DNA of 64,000 nucleotides. It comes from CAWGCE01 sp964480915. GTDB taxonomy: Bacteria; Planctomycetota; Planctomycetia; Pirellulales; Pirellulaceae. Numbering within the stretch: the stretch's first letter is position 1; the number at the start of each line of letters is the position of its first letter. A program made the position numbers and the translations under genes. The stretch is from assembly GCA_964480915.1 (NCBI GenBank), contig CAYZRS010000003.1, forward strand, positions 62,001 through 126,000. The letters run 5' to 3'. Shown in pieces: positions 1 through 9,518 of this stretch. The notes beneath the pieces are model-generated. The model did no database searches and had not been told where the DNA came from. It saw only the letters and a program-made list of their open reading frames with translations.

Positions 1-2
1 GC

Positions 3-356
3 AGCTCGTACGTGGCAACGCCCGTTCTCCACGAAGGGCACCTTTACTGGATCGACTACCACGGTAAAGCGTTTTGCATTTCGGCCGCGACCGGCGAAGA
101 GATCTACCGACAGCGCGTGCCGGGGTTCGACACACGCCGTCCCGTTTATGCATCACCTCTGCTCGCTGGTGGCAAGCTCTACGTCGTCACGAGGAAACAA
201 GGCGTCTATGTCCTCGATGCGGCACCCCAATTTCGCATTGCTGCCATCAACAAAATTGCCGTCGACGAATCGCAATTCAACGCGACGCCGGCCATCAGCG
301 ATGGCGAGTTGTTTCTGCGATCGGATCGCTTCCTTTACTGTATCGGTAAGCCGTAA
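3..356 (+). CDS. PQQ-type beta-propeller repeat protein, C-terminal fragment
   Basis: The frame is open from the window edge, so the gene starts to the left and only about 117 C-terminal residues are visible. They contain propeller blades of the PQQ/pyrrolo-quinoline type: repeated 'xxTPVLHEGHLYWID', 'AASPLLAGGKLYVVT' and 'NATPAISDGELFLRS' strands, each followed by a short turn, and an end in 'LYCIG'. In planctomycetes such proteins are usually exported WD40-like proteins without bound PQQ. No cofactor residues can be judged from the fragment. The stop lies 16 bases from the stop of the convergent Tricorn-like gene. Family is clear, function is not. Confidence 0.85.
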   Translation, partial: SSYVATPVLHEGHLYWIDYHGKAFCISAATGEEIYRQRVPGFDTRRPVYASPLLAGGKLYVVTRKQGVYVLDAAPQFRIAAINKIAVDESQFNATPAISDGELFLRSDRFLYCIGKP

Positions 357-372
357 GACCCGCCGCCCGGCC

Positions 373-3300
373 CTACTTGTCGGCCGGGTCGAGCCCAAAC
401 TTACTGCGGTCGGGATAGGCGGGCCGTTTGGGCGGTGCGTAGCCGTTGGTTTTGATTTCGTTCAGCATCAAATCAATCGCCGCATCCAGTTGGGGATCGC
501 CACCATCGACCATTTTTGCCGGATCATCGATGACGTCGATATCTGGATCGACGCCGTGTCCTTCGATGCCCCAAGTTCCATCTTTCTCATAGAAAGCGAA
601 CGTCGGTGCGGTGACACTCGATCCGTCAATCATTTGCGGGTTCCCTGAAATGCCCACCAGTCCGCCCCAAGTTCGGCGGCCGATCAGTTTTCCAAGGCCG
701 GCTTGTTTGAACAGAGCCGGGAACATGTCGCCTCCGCTGCCCGCCATGCCGTTGATCAGCATGCATTTGGGACCTTGGTGCGAATCGGGCGGCCAGGTCC
801 AATCGCGACCATCACGCTTGGCCCAAAAATTCGTCACCGGGCGGTTGAGCAATTCAATGAACCGAGTCGGAATCTGCCCTCCACCGTTCCAGCGGTCATC
901 GATGATGAGCGCGTCTTTGGCCTGTTGAGCATAGAATTGGCGGAAGAGGTCGTTTTGCCCAGGGACTCCCGTGTTGACCACGTAGATATATCCGACGCGT
1001 CCCTTCGTCGCTTCGTCGACATGTTTCCGCTTCGCTTCGATCCAGTGACGGAATCGTAGGTTATTGTCTGAGCCTCGCAATTTCACCACGACGGTGCGGT
1101 CCTCGTCGTCGACGTTTTCATCGTCACTGATGAGCAGCGTTGCGGTTTGGCCGGCGAGTCCTTCGAAGAATGCATAAGGATTATCGCCATCTGTCAGTTC
1201 GGCGTTGTTGACCTCGAGGAGGAATTGTCCTTCCTTGACGTTAACGGCTCGAAGCGGATTGCGAGCGTCGGTATCCCAATCGGCACCTTCAAAAATGGTC
1301 CCAATCTTGTAGCGCCCTTTTTCGGCCTCGAAAGTGCAGCCGAGCAGCCCCACATCACTGCCCTCTTTTCCTTCTTCACTCGTTCCACCGCCTCGGTAAT
1401 AGGCATGACCGACATTCAATTCGGCGATCATCTCGCGGATGAGGAAGGCAACGTCTGTGCGCGATGTGCAGTCATCGAGCATGTCGGCGTAGCGATCATG
1501 AATCGCTTGCCAGTCGACCCCATGCATGTTCGGGTCGTAGAAGAAGTCACGTTCGATGCGCCAGGCGTCGGTGAAGACTTGCTTCCACTCTTCACGTGGA
1601 TTGATGCTGACATGCATGCCCGACATGGGGACTTTGTCGTCTAGCTTCTGTCCGGCCGACGCGTTCACGATGTAGCCCGAATTACGGCGGAAAACCAAGA
1701 GCTTCTTGCCATCGGCGGTGATCGCAAATTGTCCAGCACCGGCGACGACCGTTTTCTCCTCGGGCTCGTCGTCATGCATGTCGTAGAGCTTGATCGAGGC
1801 TCCGTCGCCTCGCCGAGCATAGATGAGCTGATTTTTGTGATTGACGGCGAGGCTGCCGAACGAACCTTGATCGACCGGCAGCTGGAAAATGCGTTTTGCT
1901 ATTCCCTCGAATTCGACTTCGAGCGGTGCGGCCTTTTTCTTTTTGCCGCCGCTCGAACCTTCTTCATCGTCACCCCGCGTCGCTTCGAAATCGATTTCCA
2001 TCGAAGCGATCGTGACGGTGCCTGTCATTTCGCCATCTTTGACGGTCGCTTCGACCGTGATGGTCCCATCGTCGTCTTTGACTTCGAAACTGAGCTTACC
2101 GGTGTCGGCATCGTACTTTCCATTGATGATGTCCTCGGTGTCTCCGTCTGGCGTGTCGACGGTACCGGTGACCGTTCCGTCGTCCGTCAGTTCGAGCGAG
2201 AAGACGGCGGTGCGGGCTTCCGGTGGCAAGCCGTCTGCATTTAGCTCGGCCGACCAAGTGCCGGTCAACGCGTCACGTTCTTCGTCGTCTTCATCGTCGT
2301 CGGAATCTGAATCGTCGTCCTCGTCCTTCTTTTCTTTCGCGCTCTCTTTGTCGTCTGCTTCCTTGTCCGAATCGTCAGCCTTCGACTGTTCTTGGTTTTC
2401 TTCTTTCTTATCTGACTTTGCGTCGCCTTCCTCCTCTTCTTCCCATTCCTCTTCGTCGCTTTCGGGAAGCATGGGCAGTTCGGCGTCGGCCTTCAGCGGG
2501 ACGGCCAGTAGCACTTCCGTGTTGGCATAGATAAACGACTGGCCAACGTCTTCGTATTCCGGTTGGTTAAAGGCACGTGCGCTCGCGAAATAGAGATACT
2601 TGCCTTCCCGATCAAAAACGGGTGAGGTTGAATTGAAGAAGCCGGGAGTAATTTGATGCTTCGTCGCTTCGGTGACGTTGTAGACCCAGACGACCGAAGT
2701 GGCGGCCGAATCGTCTTTCGTGATCGAATAGGTGAGCCAGTTCGAATCGTGTGACCAATTGACGTCGACTTGGTCGGCATGCGGGTCGGTGTCAACGAGC
2801 GCGGTCTCGCCATCGATCGTGTGCAGATGGATCGCGCCGGTCTTGTCGGTGAAGACGATGTGCTTGGAATCGGGTGACCACATGGGGTTGAAGCGGAAGC
2901 AGTTTCCATCTTTCGTCAGTTGCTTCGTTTCCCCACGCCCATCGGACTGCGTCACGTAGAGTTCGTATTCGCCCGTCGCGTCGGCAAAGTAGGCAACCCA
3001 ACGTCCATCGGGGCTCCACGAAGGAAATCGCTCGGCGACTCCATTGGTCTTCGTCAGATTTCGGGCTGGTCCTTTTTCGGCCGGGAGCGTCCAGATGTCT
3101 CCACGAGCAGCGACGCAGACACGCTTGCCGGATGGCGAGATGTCACCACTGGTGATGAAATCGGAAGCGTCTACCTGTTGACTGCGCAGCCGAGGTCGAT
3201 CGCCGGGGATCGTGACTTGAATCGATTTTGTGTCGTTCGTTCCCAGGTTCAGTAGCTTCAGATCGGGGCCATTGGAGAAAACGATCTCGCCTTCGCCATT

Positions 3301-4119
3301 CGAGCCCGGCCCAATCGCGGGCCATTTGCAATCAAAGTCTTTGAAGCGAGTGATCTGCGTTCGCTCGTCAGTTGTCGTATCGTACTTCCAAATGTTCAAA
3401 CGCGCTTCTTCACCGCCATCAGACAGATAATAGACATCAGTTCCGTGCCACATGGGCAAACTGTCGGTACCTTCGAAATCGGTGATTTGCTTCGAACTGT
3501 TGTCCTTGAGATTGAAGAGCCACACGTCTGACGCCATGCCGCCTCGATAGCGTTTCCACGTGCGTGTGTCCCGTGATTGGGGCGTGTAGGCAAGCCAGAC
3601 GCCATCGGAGCTCACGGCGCCATTCGTGCCGTAGGGGACCGGCAACTTCTTTGGCAAAGGTTCCGATTTGGAAACGGTGAACAGCTGAGGCGTTGAACGG
3701 TGACCAGCCAGTCCGTTGGAATAGAACAAAAGCGATTTACCGTCTGGCATCCAATCGCAAACGACTTCCGTCGATGGATGGTATGTGAGTCGCTCTGCCA
3801 TTCCGCCAGCGACGGGCAAGACATAAAGATCGTCGCCGCCGTCATAGTTGCCAAGGAAGGCGATGTCTTTGCCATCCGGACTGAAGCGGGGCATGCGTTC
3901 GGCGCCTTGAGGGTTGGCCAGTAATGTGGCTGTGCCTCCTTCGCGCGCGACGATCCACAGATCGTTCGCATAGGCAAATACGATGTGTTCCGCACTGACG
4001 TCGGGAAACCGCATCATCGAAGCCGAGGGTTGATTCTGGGCGACCAGTGGCTCGGTGCTGAAAATTAGCAGGAGGAGAAACGCGGATATCGGCGTAACGA
4101 TACGGGGGAGGGAATTCAT
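373..4119 (-). CDS. Tricorn-like S41 protease with an inserted acidic linker and beta domain
   Basis: A 1,248-residue exported serine protease of the Tricorn/C-terminal-processing (S41) family, expected to degrade peptides in the periplasm. Residues 1-28 form a signal peptide ending in VAQ. Residues about 35-545 are WD40/PD40 propeller blades with repeated 'SPDGKxIAF' and 'WSPDxxxI'. Then come an acidic linker (about 547-614, almost all D/E/S/K) and a beta-rich module (about 615-711, starting LTGTWSAEL) that interrupt the propeller. After about 715 follow remaining blades, a PDZ-like stretch and the S41 core, with the likely nucleophile Ser1128 in MAGSGGDMFP. Start supported by AGGA six bases before ATG. 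Archaeal Tricorn is about 1,070 residues, and the insertion accounts for most of the excess. Monocistronic; convergent with the propeller gene. Confidence 0.93.
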   Translation of the reverse strand: MNSLPRIVTPISAFLLLLIFSTEPLVAQNQPSASMMRFPDVSAEHIVFAYANDLWIVAREGGTATLLANPQGAERMPRFSPDGKDIAFLGNYDGGDDLYVLPVAGGMAERLTYHPSTEVVCDWMPDGKSLLFYSNGLAGHRSTPQLFTVSKSEPLPKKLPVPYGTNGAVSSDGVWLAYTPQSRDTRTWKRYRGGMASDVWLFNLKDNSSKQITDFEGTDSLPMWHGTDVYYLSDGGEEARLNIWKYDTTTDERTQITRFKDFDCKWPAIGPGSNGEGEIVFSNGPDLKLLNLGTNDTKSIQVTIPGDRPRLRSQQVDASDFITSGDISPSGKRVCVAARGDIWTLPAEKGPARNLTKTNGVAERFPSWSPDGRWVAYFADATGEYELYVTQSDGRGETKQLTKDGNCFRFNPMWSPDSKHIVFTDKTGAIHLHTIDGETALVDTDPHADQVDVNWSHDSNWLTYSITKDDSAATSVVWVYNVTEATKHQITPGFFNSTSPVFDREGKYLYFASARAFNQPEYEDVGQSFIYANTEVLLAVPLKADAELPMLPESDEEEWEEEEEGDAKSDKKEENQEQSKADDSDKEADDKESAKEKKDEDDDSDSDDDEDDEERDALTGTWSAELNADGLPPEARTAVFSLELTDDGTVTGTVDTPDGDTEDIINGKYDADTGKLSFEVKDDDGTITVEATVKDGEMTGTVTIASMEIDFEATRGDDEEGSSGGKKKKAAPLEVEFEGIAKRIFQLPVDQGSFGSLAVNHKNQLIYARRGDGASIKLYDMHDDEPEEKTVVAGAGQFAITADGKKLLVFRRNSGYIVNASAGQKLDDKVPMSGMHVSINPREEWKQVFTDAWRIERDFFYDPNMHGVDWQAIHDRYADMLDDCTSRTDVAFLIREMIAELNVGHAYYRGGGTSEEGKEGSDVGLLGCTFEAEKGRYKIGTIFEGADWDTDARNPLRAVNVKEGQFLLEVNNAELTDGDNPYAFFEGLAGQTATLLISDDENVDDEDRTVVVKLRGSDNNLRFRHWIEAKRKHVDEATKGRVGYIYVVNTGVPGQNDLFRQFYAQQAKDALIIDDRWNGGGQIPTRFIELLNRPVTNFWAKRDGRDWTWPPDSHQGPKCMLINGMAGSGGDMFPALFKQAGLGKLIGRRTWGGLVGISGNPQMIDGSSVTAPTFAFYEKDGTWGIEGHGVDPDIDVIDDPAKMVDGGDPQLDAAIDLMLNEIKTNGYAPPKRPAYPDRSKFGLDPADK

Positions 4120-4295
4120 AAGAGTCCTGTCGAGATGTGAGCAGGTTTGGGCGGGGGTCGAGTCGGGGCGTCAGAGTTAAGCTTAGTTGTTCATTCGTTC
4201 AAATGAGAGTCTTCTTGGTCCAATTTGTGGCCTAAATATTGATCGGTGGGAATTGCTTTGCAGTCTCTTGGGGCTTGGCCCGGCGGAGCTGACCG

Positions 4296-5081
4296 CTAGT
4301 GGTCTCCAAGTAGGTCGCCGATTTGTCCCAGCACAGAGCCTTCTCCTTGCTTCCGACCGAACCCGCTCGCATTGCGGAGCACACGTTCTGCTAACCGGGA
4401 AAAAGGCAGGCTTTGGAGGAATACCGTCCCGGTCCCGGCGAGCGTTGCGAGGAAAAGCCCTTCGCCCCCGAAAAACATCGATTTCAATTTGCCAGCGCGT
4501 TGGATGTCGTAGGAAATACCTTCGGTAAAACCGACGATACAGCCAGTGTCGACTCGCAGCCGCTCTCCGTTTAGTTCCTTCTTGATGACCGTGCCGCCGG
4601 CGTGGACAAACGCCAGGCCGTCACCGGAGAGCTGCTGGAGGATAAACCCTTCGCCGCCGAAAAAACCGGCTCCCAGCTTTCGCTGAAAAGCAATTTCGAT
4701 CTTGGTGCCCAGTGCGGCGCAGAGGAACGCATCTTTCTGACAGGTTAAACGGCCGCCGATCAGGTTCATGTCGATCGGAATGATTTTTCCAGGAAAAGGC
4801 GCCGCAAATGCAACGCGACGTTTGTCCTGTGCAAGGTTGGTAAAGTGCGTCATGAAGAGCGATTCACCCATCAGTACTCGTTTTCCTGCGCCCAGCAATT
4901 TGCCGAACATTCCTTGGTCGACTTCCGACCCGTCCCCCATCTTCGCCTCGAATTCGATTCCGTCTTCGACGTAGTTCATTGCGCCCGCTTCCGCGACGAC
5001 CGTTTCACCCGAGTCGAGTTCGACTTCTACGATCTGAATGTCGTCACCGAAAATTTCGTAATCAACTTCGTGGCAATACAA
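4296..5081 (-). CDS. AIM24 family protein (TIGR00266 type)
   Basis: The product is a 261-residue soluble beta-structured protein of the AIM24/TIGR00266 family; members are widespread and of unclear biochemical role, the eukaryotic relative being linked to mitochondrial inner-membrane organisation. Visible family features are 'YEIFGDDIQIVEVELDSGE', 'AEAGAMNYVEDGI', repeated 'GGEGFILQQLSG' and 'GGEGLFLATLAGTG' strands, and a Gly-rich C-terminus ending in GDLLGDH. The frame stays open to 5237, but the family begins just before YEIFG, so I chose the TTG at 5081, preceded by AGGGGG about six bases upstream. The 52 upstream residues of the longer frame have no family character. It stands alone on the minus strand. 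Confidence 0.85.
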   Translation of the reverse strand: MYCHEVDYEIFGDDIQIVEVELDSGETVVAEAGAMNYVEDGIEFEAKMGDGSEVDQGMFGKLLGAGKRVLMGESLFMTHFTNLAQDKRRVAFAAPFPGKIIPIDMNLIGGRLTCQKDAFLCAALGTKIEIAFQRKLGAGFFGGEGFILQQLSGDGLAFVHAGGTVIKKELNGERLRVDTGCIVGFTEGISYDIQRAGKLKSMFFGGEGLFLATLAGTGTVFLQSLPFSRLAERVLRNASGFGRKQGEGSVLGQIGDLLGDH

Positions 5082-5361
5082 GGCGGGCCCCCTAACGGTT
5101 TGCGGATGAATGGACGAGCACCATGCGGTTGTTTTATCGGTTCCGTGCCGGCGAGTGAACCGAGACCTTAGAGCTCCGTAGAACTCCGCACCGGCGTCCA
5201 AGTGAACCAAGCGACATTCGCGATCGATCGACGCCAAAAGAATCGGAGAGAAATTGTGCTTTTAGATTTGCCCAAAAGTTTTGCCCAAAACTTTGCCAAA
5301 AGCTTGGCCCACGCCCGGCCGAGGATGAGCCGAAATAGGCGTTTCTGGCAGTGTTTGAGGG
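5082..5361. other. Intergenic region left of the first gap
   Basis: No convincing gene. It holds the upstream region of the AIM24 gene, a short degenerate tandem repeat, and then runs into the assembly gap. Frames that cross it do so only through the N run. Confidence 0.6.
5267..5302. repeat. Three degenerate copies of a TTTGCCCAAAA unit
   Basis: Copies at 5267-5278, 5280-5291 and 5292-5302 read TTTGCCCAAAAG, TTTTGCCCAAAAC-like and TTTGCCAAAAG. The unit is 11-12 bases and partly self-complementary. It lies about 60 bases from the gap and may relate to the assembly break. No function inferred. Confidence 0.5.
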
Positions 5362-5461
5362 NNNNNNNNNNNNNNNNNNNNNNNNNNNNNNNNNNNNNNN
5401 NNNNNNNNNNNNNNNNNNNNNNNNNNNNNNNNNNNNNNNNNNNNNNNNNNNNNNNNNNNNN
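5362..5461. other. Assembly gap, 100 N
   Basis: Exactly 100 N, the usual placeholder for a gap of unknown size. It lies between the AIM24 gene and the surface-protein gene at 5561, so the promoter region of the latter is partly missing, and additional small genes could be hidden. Confidence 0.98.
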
Positions 5462-5560
5462 GACCATTAGAGAGACGGGTCCCTTACGCCGTGGCGGGAA
5501 TTGCTGCTCACGACAAATCAGACTCGCACGGAGAGTGACCCAAGAATCGGGGCTATCTCA

Positions 5561-8500
5561 ATGAGTTTTGGAAAATCGTTGGTTCTTTTCTGCGCCGTCA
5601 CACTCTTTATCGCAGCGAATGGTTTCGCGCAAGTCGCAGCGACTTGGACGGGCGCCGGGGATGGGCTCACCTTCGCGGACGCTGCGAATTGGGACATTGG
5701 TATCGTACCGATTAACAGTGGCGGGACGATGTACGACGTCACCGTGCCGTCCAACACAGCGATTCAGGTCGATCTGGCCGGAACTGGGAATGCGATTCGT
5801 GACTTAACGCTCGGCAGTGGCTCGTTGCTAACCTTTGGGCTGGGGACCGACTTGGCTGTGCAAGGCACCGCCGTCATCGATGACGCGCGTCTGATGGCCG
5901 AAGTCGGTGCGACAGTTGTCGTTCCGGTGGAGTCGTACACCGCCAACTTCAACGCCGCCGCTTTCACGGCGGACGGGGCGGCGACACTGCTTGATCTTTC
6001 CACGATGCAGACGTGGAGCCAGGCCAATTTCGGAGGATTCGTGCGGCGATCGGTCATTGCGACGGGCGGCGCAACGATCGATTTGTCGGGCCTGATGACA
6101 ATCACGAACACATCGGGCGATGATGATGTTGAATTTCGCACGGCCTCGAGTGGCGCCGTTTTGCTGGATTCCCTGACGACCATCGATGGTCCGGTATCGC
6201 TCCATATCGAGGCGCCGTCGTTCACACTGCCGGCCCTCGGTACGACGTCGGGAGGCGGCCTGTCGATCACTCGCTCGGCCGCTTCGAATACCGACTTGCC
6301 GGTGCTGTTGAGTAACGATGGCGGTACGTGGAATGTCCCGGTCGGCGGCTCGATCGACGCGCCTCAGTTGACTCAGCTCCTCAACACCACGGTCAACATC
6401 GGGAATGGTGGAAGCCTGAATGCGATCAACTTGGTCGATGTGTCAGGTTCGACGCTTCATCTCGGTGGCGGACAGACGTACAACGGCGGCTCGATCTTAG
6501 CGATGGACAATGCACGGGCGCTGCTCACCGGCGGTGCATCGTTAGCACCGGCGGCGACCAGTTACGTCGCGAACGTTGGCGGCACCGTCTTTTCGGCCGA
6601 TGGAACGGGGACAGAACTTGACTTGTCGTCGGTGCAGACGTGGTCACAGAGTAATTTCGGCGGTTTCGTTCGCCGGAGTGTCGTCGCCAGTAGCCAGGGG
6701 CACATCGACCTGTCAGGACTGGTCTCGATCGACAACACGTCGGGTGACGATGATCTGGAATTTCATACGATGTCGGGTGGCACGATTGCGCTGGACAACT
6801 TGGCGACCGTTGAAGGGCCCGTATTCTTCCATAGCGACGCGGCGAGTCTATCATTGCCTGCCTTGTCGGCCGTCTCCGGCGGAATGTCGTTCACGCGCGC
6901 GGCCGGATCGATCACGACACTCCCCTCGCTGCAAACGACGGCCGGCGGGACGTGGACGGTACCAGCAGGCGGTTCGATCGAAGCGCCCGCGCTCGCGCAA
7001 CTGCGGGATACCACCGTGACGATCGAGACGGGTGGAACGTTGAATGTCCCCAGCGTCATCGACGTCAGTGGCTCGATCATCCACCTGGGCGCTAATCAGA
7101 CGCTGACGTCCGCCCCTCTGCAGCAGATCGACAATGCTCGCATGCATCTCAGCGGCGGGGCGACACTGGCCGTGGCGGATGTCGATTATCTGGCCAACTT
7201 TAATGCAGTCGCCTTCTCGGCGGACGGTGTCGGTTCGCAGTTGGATCTCGGTACGATCAAAACATGGACGCAAAACAATTTTGGCGGCTTTGTGCGACGA
7301 AGCGTGATCGCGTCGGGCGGTGGCCACATCGACTTGTCGGGATTGGAAACCATCCTTAACACTTCTGGCGACGACGACCTGTTTTTGCAAGCGGTCACCG
7401 GCGGATCGATCGATCTGAGCCGACTTGCCACCGTCGATGGACCCATCGTGCTGGATGTGGAGTCGGGTGGTCATCTGACCGTTGGCTCTCCCGGCACCAC
7501 CGTCGGAGCCATCACCATCGATGTGCAGGATGTGGGGAGCCGCCTGACAGTCACGGGCGATTTGATCATGAGTGCCCAGACAACCATTGCGGTCGCAGAT
7601 ACTGCGGGGCTCGAAATCGCTGGCAACTTCACACACGCCGCGACGACCGAATCGGAGATCGAGTTGTCGGTCGCCAGCGTGTGGATGAACGGAAGCGGTG
7701 GCCAATTCCTCGAAGTTGGCAGCGAAGATCTGGGCGTGAACGGCTCCGCCACTGGCAACTTTGGCATGGGGCAGCTGCAGGTGGGCGACCCGAGTGAGGC
7801 AACGTCGGTGAATCTATTGGATGCCCAGGACAACGGCAATCGATCGGCCAGCGCGGAATCGCTCTATCTGTTTGGACTCGGCGGACCGGAGGGGCTGCGA
7901 ATCGCAGGTGGTTCGGTGCTTGTCCTCAACAACCTAAATGTCTACGCTTTCGATCCCGTTGCCGGCCAGCAGGTGCATCTGAATTCGCTCTTTGGTCCTG
8001 GTGACTTTCGCATTCCGTTCGACGATGGTTTCCTACAGCTGGCCGCAGGTGACTTCTTCTGGAGCAATTCGGCTGGCGGTAGTTTCAGCAATAGCGGGAA
8101 CTGGCAGGGAGGTGTTTCGCCGCTGATTGCCGATAACGTCGCGTGGGATCTCGCTTCGGCAGGCTATACCGTTACGTTTGGAGGCGACGTTGCCACGAAT
8201 TCGGCGGTCGTGCGAAGTGATACCGTCACGTTTGATCTGGCGGGGCATCGATACAAAATCGCTGGAGGTGGCGTGCCACACGGGCTCGTCTTGGCGGAAG
8301 CGACAGGCCAGTCGGCCCGGCTGTCGGTCGTGGAAGGTGACCTGTTGGTGAATTCGGCAATGGTCGCCGAATTTGCGGGGAGCAGCGGCACGTTGATCTT
8401 GGACGATGCGACGGTGCGCGTCTCCCATGCGTTCACCCTGGGAGCGGGGACGGCGACCGTGCAGCTATTGTCAGATGCGCAGTTGCGCGTCGGGAAGGAA

Positions 8501-9187
8501 CTTGATCTGGGCGATCATGGTTTGATCCAACTGGCTGGCGGTACGGCGTCGATCGGTTCAGCAGAACCGGTCGCAAGCAACGGCACTTTGATCGTTCTGA
8601 GCGATGGGACGCTGAGCGGTCGTGGACAAGTCGATGGTGATTTGGAAGTGGCCGGCCTGATCGAAACGACGGCGCTTTCGACAACCGACCATGACTTGAT
8701 TTCGGTTGTTGGCGTAGCGCAATTAGGTGGCCGTATCGACGTGTCGCTGGGATTCGTTCCGACGCTCGGTAGTGAGTTGACGCTGCTGGCTGCGGCGGGT
8801 GGCGTGGCGGGGCAGTTTGCGGAGGTCGTCGGCGCCGATAGGGTGATGGTCGATCGTGCTTCGGTGATCAAATACACAGGGATGACGGTGGCACTGTTTA
8901 CGACGTTGCCAGGAGACGCCAACTTGGACGGGGTCGTCAACGGTGCCGATTTTCTCATTTGGAATTCCAACAAGTTCACGAGCCAGGTTGGATGGCGAAA
9001 TGGAGACTTCAACGCCGACGGATTCGTCGACGGTCAAGATTTTGTGATCTGGAATGGGTTTAAGTTTCAGTCGCTGGACACAACGGCGACTGTGCCAGAA
9101 CCGGCGGTCGGGATTCTGGCATGGATGATCGTCGGTCTATGCTGGCGTTCACCCCGCGGAACGTCACGCGCTGGACGGAACGATTAA
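5561..9187 (+). CDS. Large repeat surface protein with dockerin-like doublet and PEP-CTERM tail
   Basis: A 1,208-residue exported protein. Signal peptide MSFGKSLVLFCAVTLF..., ending near GFAQ; I chose this ATG rather than the in-frame one at 5501 because the signal peptide begins here. A WTGAGDG...NWD module (autotransporter/PEP-CTERM type) follows. The middle is three long repeats of about 208 residues, marked by QTWSQ(A/S)NFGGFVRRSV at residues 150 and 359 and KTWTQNNFGGFVRRSV at 567. A second FFWSNSAGGSF...NW module lies near residue 830. Residues about 1118-1175 are a planctomycete dockerin-like doublet (GDANLDG...DFLIWNSNKF and GDFNADG...DFVIWNGFKF). The end, from about 1178, is VPEP, a hydrophobic stretch and an Arg-rich tail: PEP-CTERM. 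Probably a surface or matrix protein; binding partner unknown. Confidence 0.88.
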   Translation: MSFGKSLVLFCAVTLFIAANGFAQVAATWTGAGDGLTFADAANWDIGIVPINSGGTMYDVTVPSNTAIQVDLAGTGNAIRDLTLGSGSLLTFGLGTDLAVQGTAVIDDARLMAEVGATVVVPVESYTANFNAAAFTADGAATLLDLSTMQTWSQANFGGFVRRSVIATGGATIDLSGLMTITNTSGDDDVEFRTASSGAVLLDSLTTIDGPVSLHIEAPSFTLPALGTTSGGGLSITRSAASNTDLPVLLSNDGGTWNVPVGGSIDAPQLTQLLNTTVNIGNGGSLNAINLVDVSGSTLHLGGGQTYNGGSILAMDNARALLTGGASLAPAATSYVANVGGTVFSADGTGTELDLSSVQTWSQSNFGGFVRRSVVASSQGHIDLSGLVSIDNTSGDDDLEFHTMSGGTIALDNLATVEGPVFFHSDAASLSLPALSAVSGGMSFTRAAGSITTLPSLQTTAGGTWTVPAGGSIEAPALAQLRDTTVTIETGGTLNVPSVIDVSGSIIHLGANQTLTSAPLQQIDNARMHLSGGATLAVADVDYLANFNAVAFSADGVGSQLDLGTIKTWTQNNFGGFVRRSVIASGGGHIDLSGLETILNTSGDDDLFLQAVTGGSIDLSRLATVDGPIVLDVESGGHLTVGSPGTTVGAITIDVQDVGSRLTVTGDLIMSAQTTIAVADTAGLEIAGNFTHAATTESEIELSVASVWMNGSGGQFLEVGSEDLGVNGSATGNFGMGQLQVGDPSEATSVNLLDAQDNGNRSASAESLYLFGLGGPEGLRIAGGSVLVLNNLNVYAFDPVAGQQVHLNSLFGPGDFRIPFDDGFLQLAAGDFFWSNSAGGSFSNSGNWQGGVSPLIADNVAWDLASAGYTVTFGGDVATNSAVVRSDTVTFDLAGHRYKIAGGGVPHGLVLAEATGQSARLSVVEGDLLVNSAMVAEFAGSSGTLILDDATVRVSHAFTLGAGTATVQLLSDAQLRVGKELDLGDHGLIQLAGGTASIGSAEPVASNGTLIVLSDGTLSGRGQVDGDLEVAGLIETTALSTTDHDLISVVGVAQLGGRIDVSLGFVPTLGSELTLLAAAGGVAGQFAEVVGADRVMVDRASVIKYTGMTVALFTTLPGDANLDGVVNGADFLIWNSNKFTSQVGWRNGDFNADGFVDGQDFVIWNGFKFQSLDTTATVPEPAVGILAWMIVGLCWRSPRGTSRAGRND

Positions 9188-9518
9188 CGACCGTGGTTGT
9201 TTTTGAGGCCCACCCTCGGTTCTCCGCTGCGGGCGTGATGATTGGGTTGTCATGCTCGGCTCGAAGGACACTGCAACCGACTTCGCGGACGACGCTTGAA
9301 TCGACACGATCGTCGGCATTGGGATGGTGGGGGCACGCCCCCCGAGTGTGGTTGTGCGGTGAAACGGGCTCGACCGCGGCAAAAAACTGTGGCCATCTGT
9401 GTTTGAGGGCGTCTATTCTTGGTTTTGCGGTCTGATCGACGGCAAAAGCTGATCTTCGGAGAAATCGGTTTGGTCGATAAGATGCGGGCTGGTCCGATTT
9501 CCAAGGAAGGTCGTCGTT
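9188..9518. other. Intergenic region, nothing recognised
   Basis: Short open frames exist on both strands, but none shows a family motif, signal peptide or ribosome binding site. No hairpin followed by a T run. It must contain the promoter of the cfa gene; I could not place one with confidence. Confidence 0.5.

Noticed and set aside
1889..2530. Ser/Pro-rich plus-strand frame opposite the Tricorn-like gene
   Set aside because: It is the antisense of the acidic Asp/Glu linker, which reads as Ser/Ser/Phe on the other strand.
9121..9435. Plus-strand frame of 104 codons overlapping the end of the 5561 gene
   Set aside because: Overlaps a well-supported PEP-CTERM tail, with no ribosome binding site or motif.
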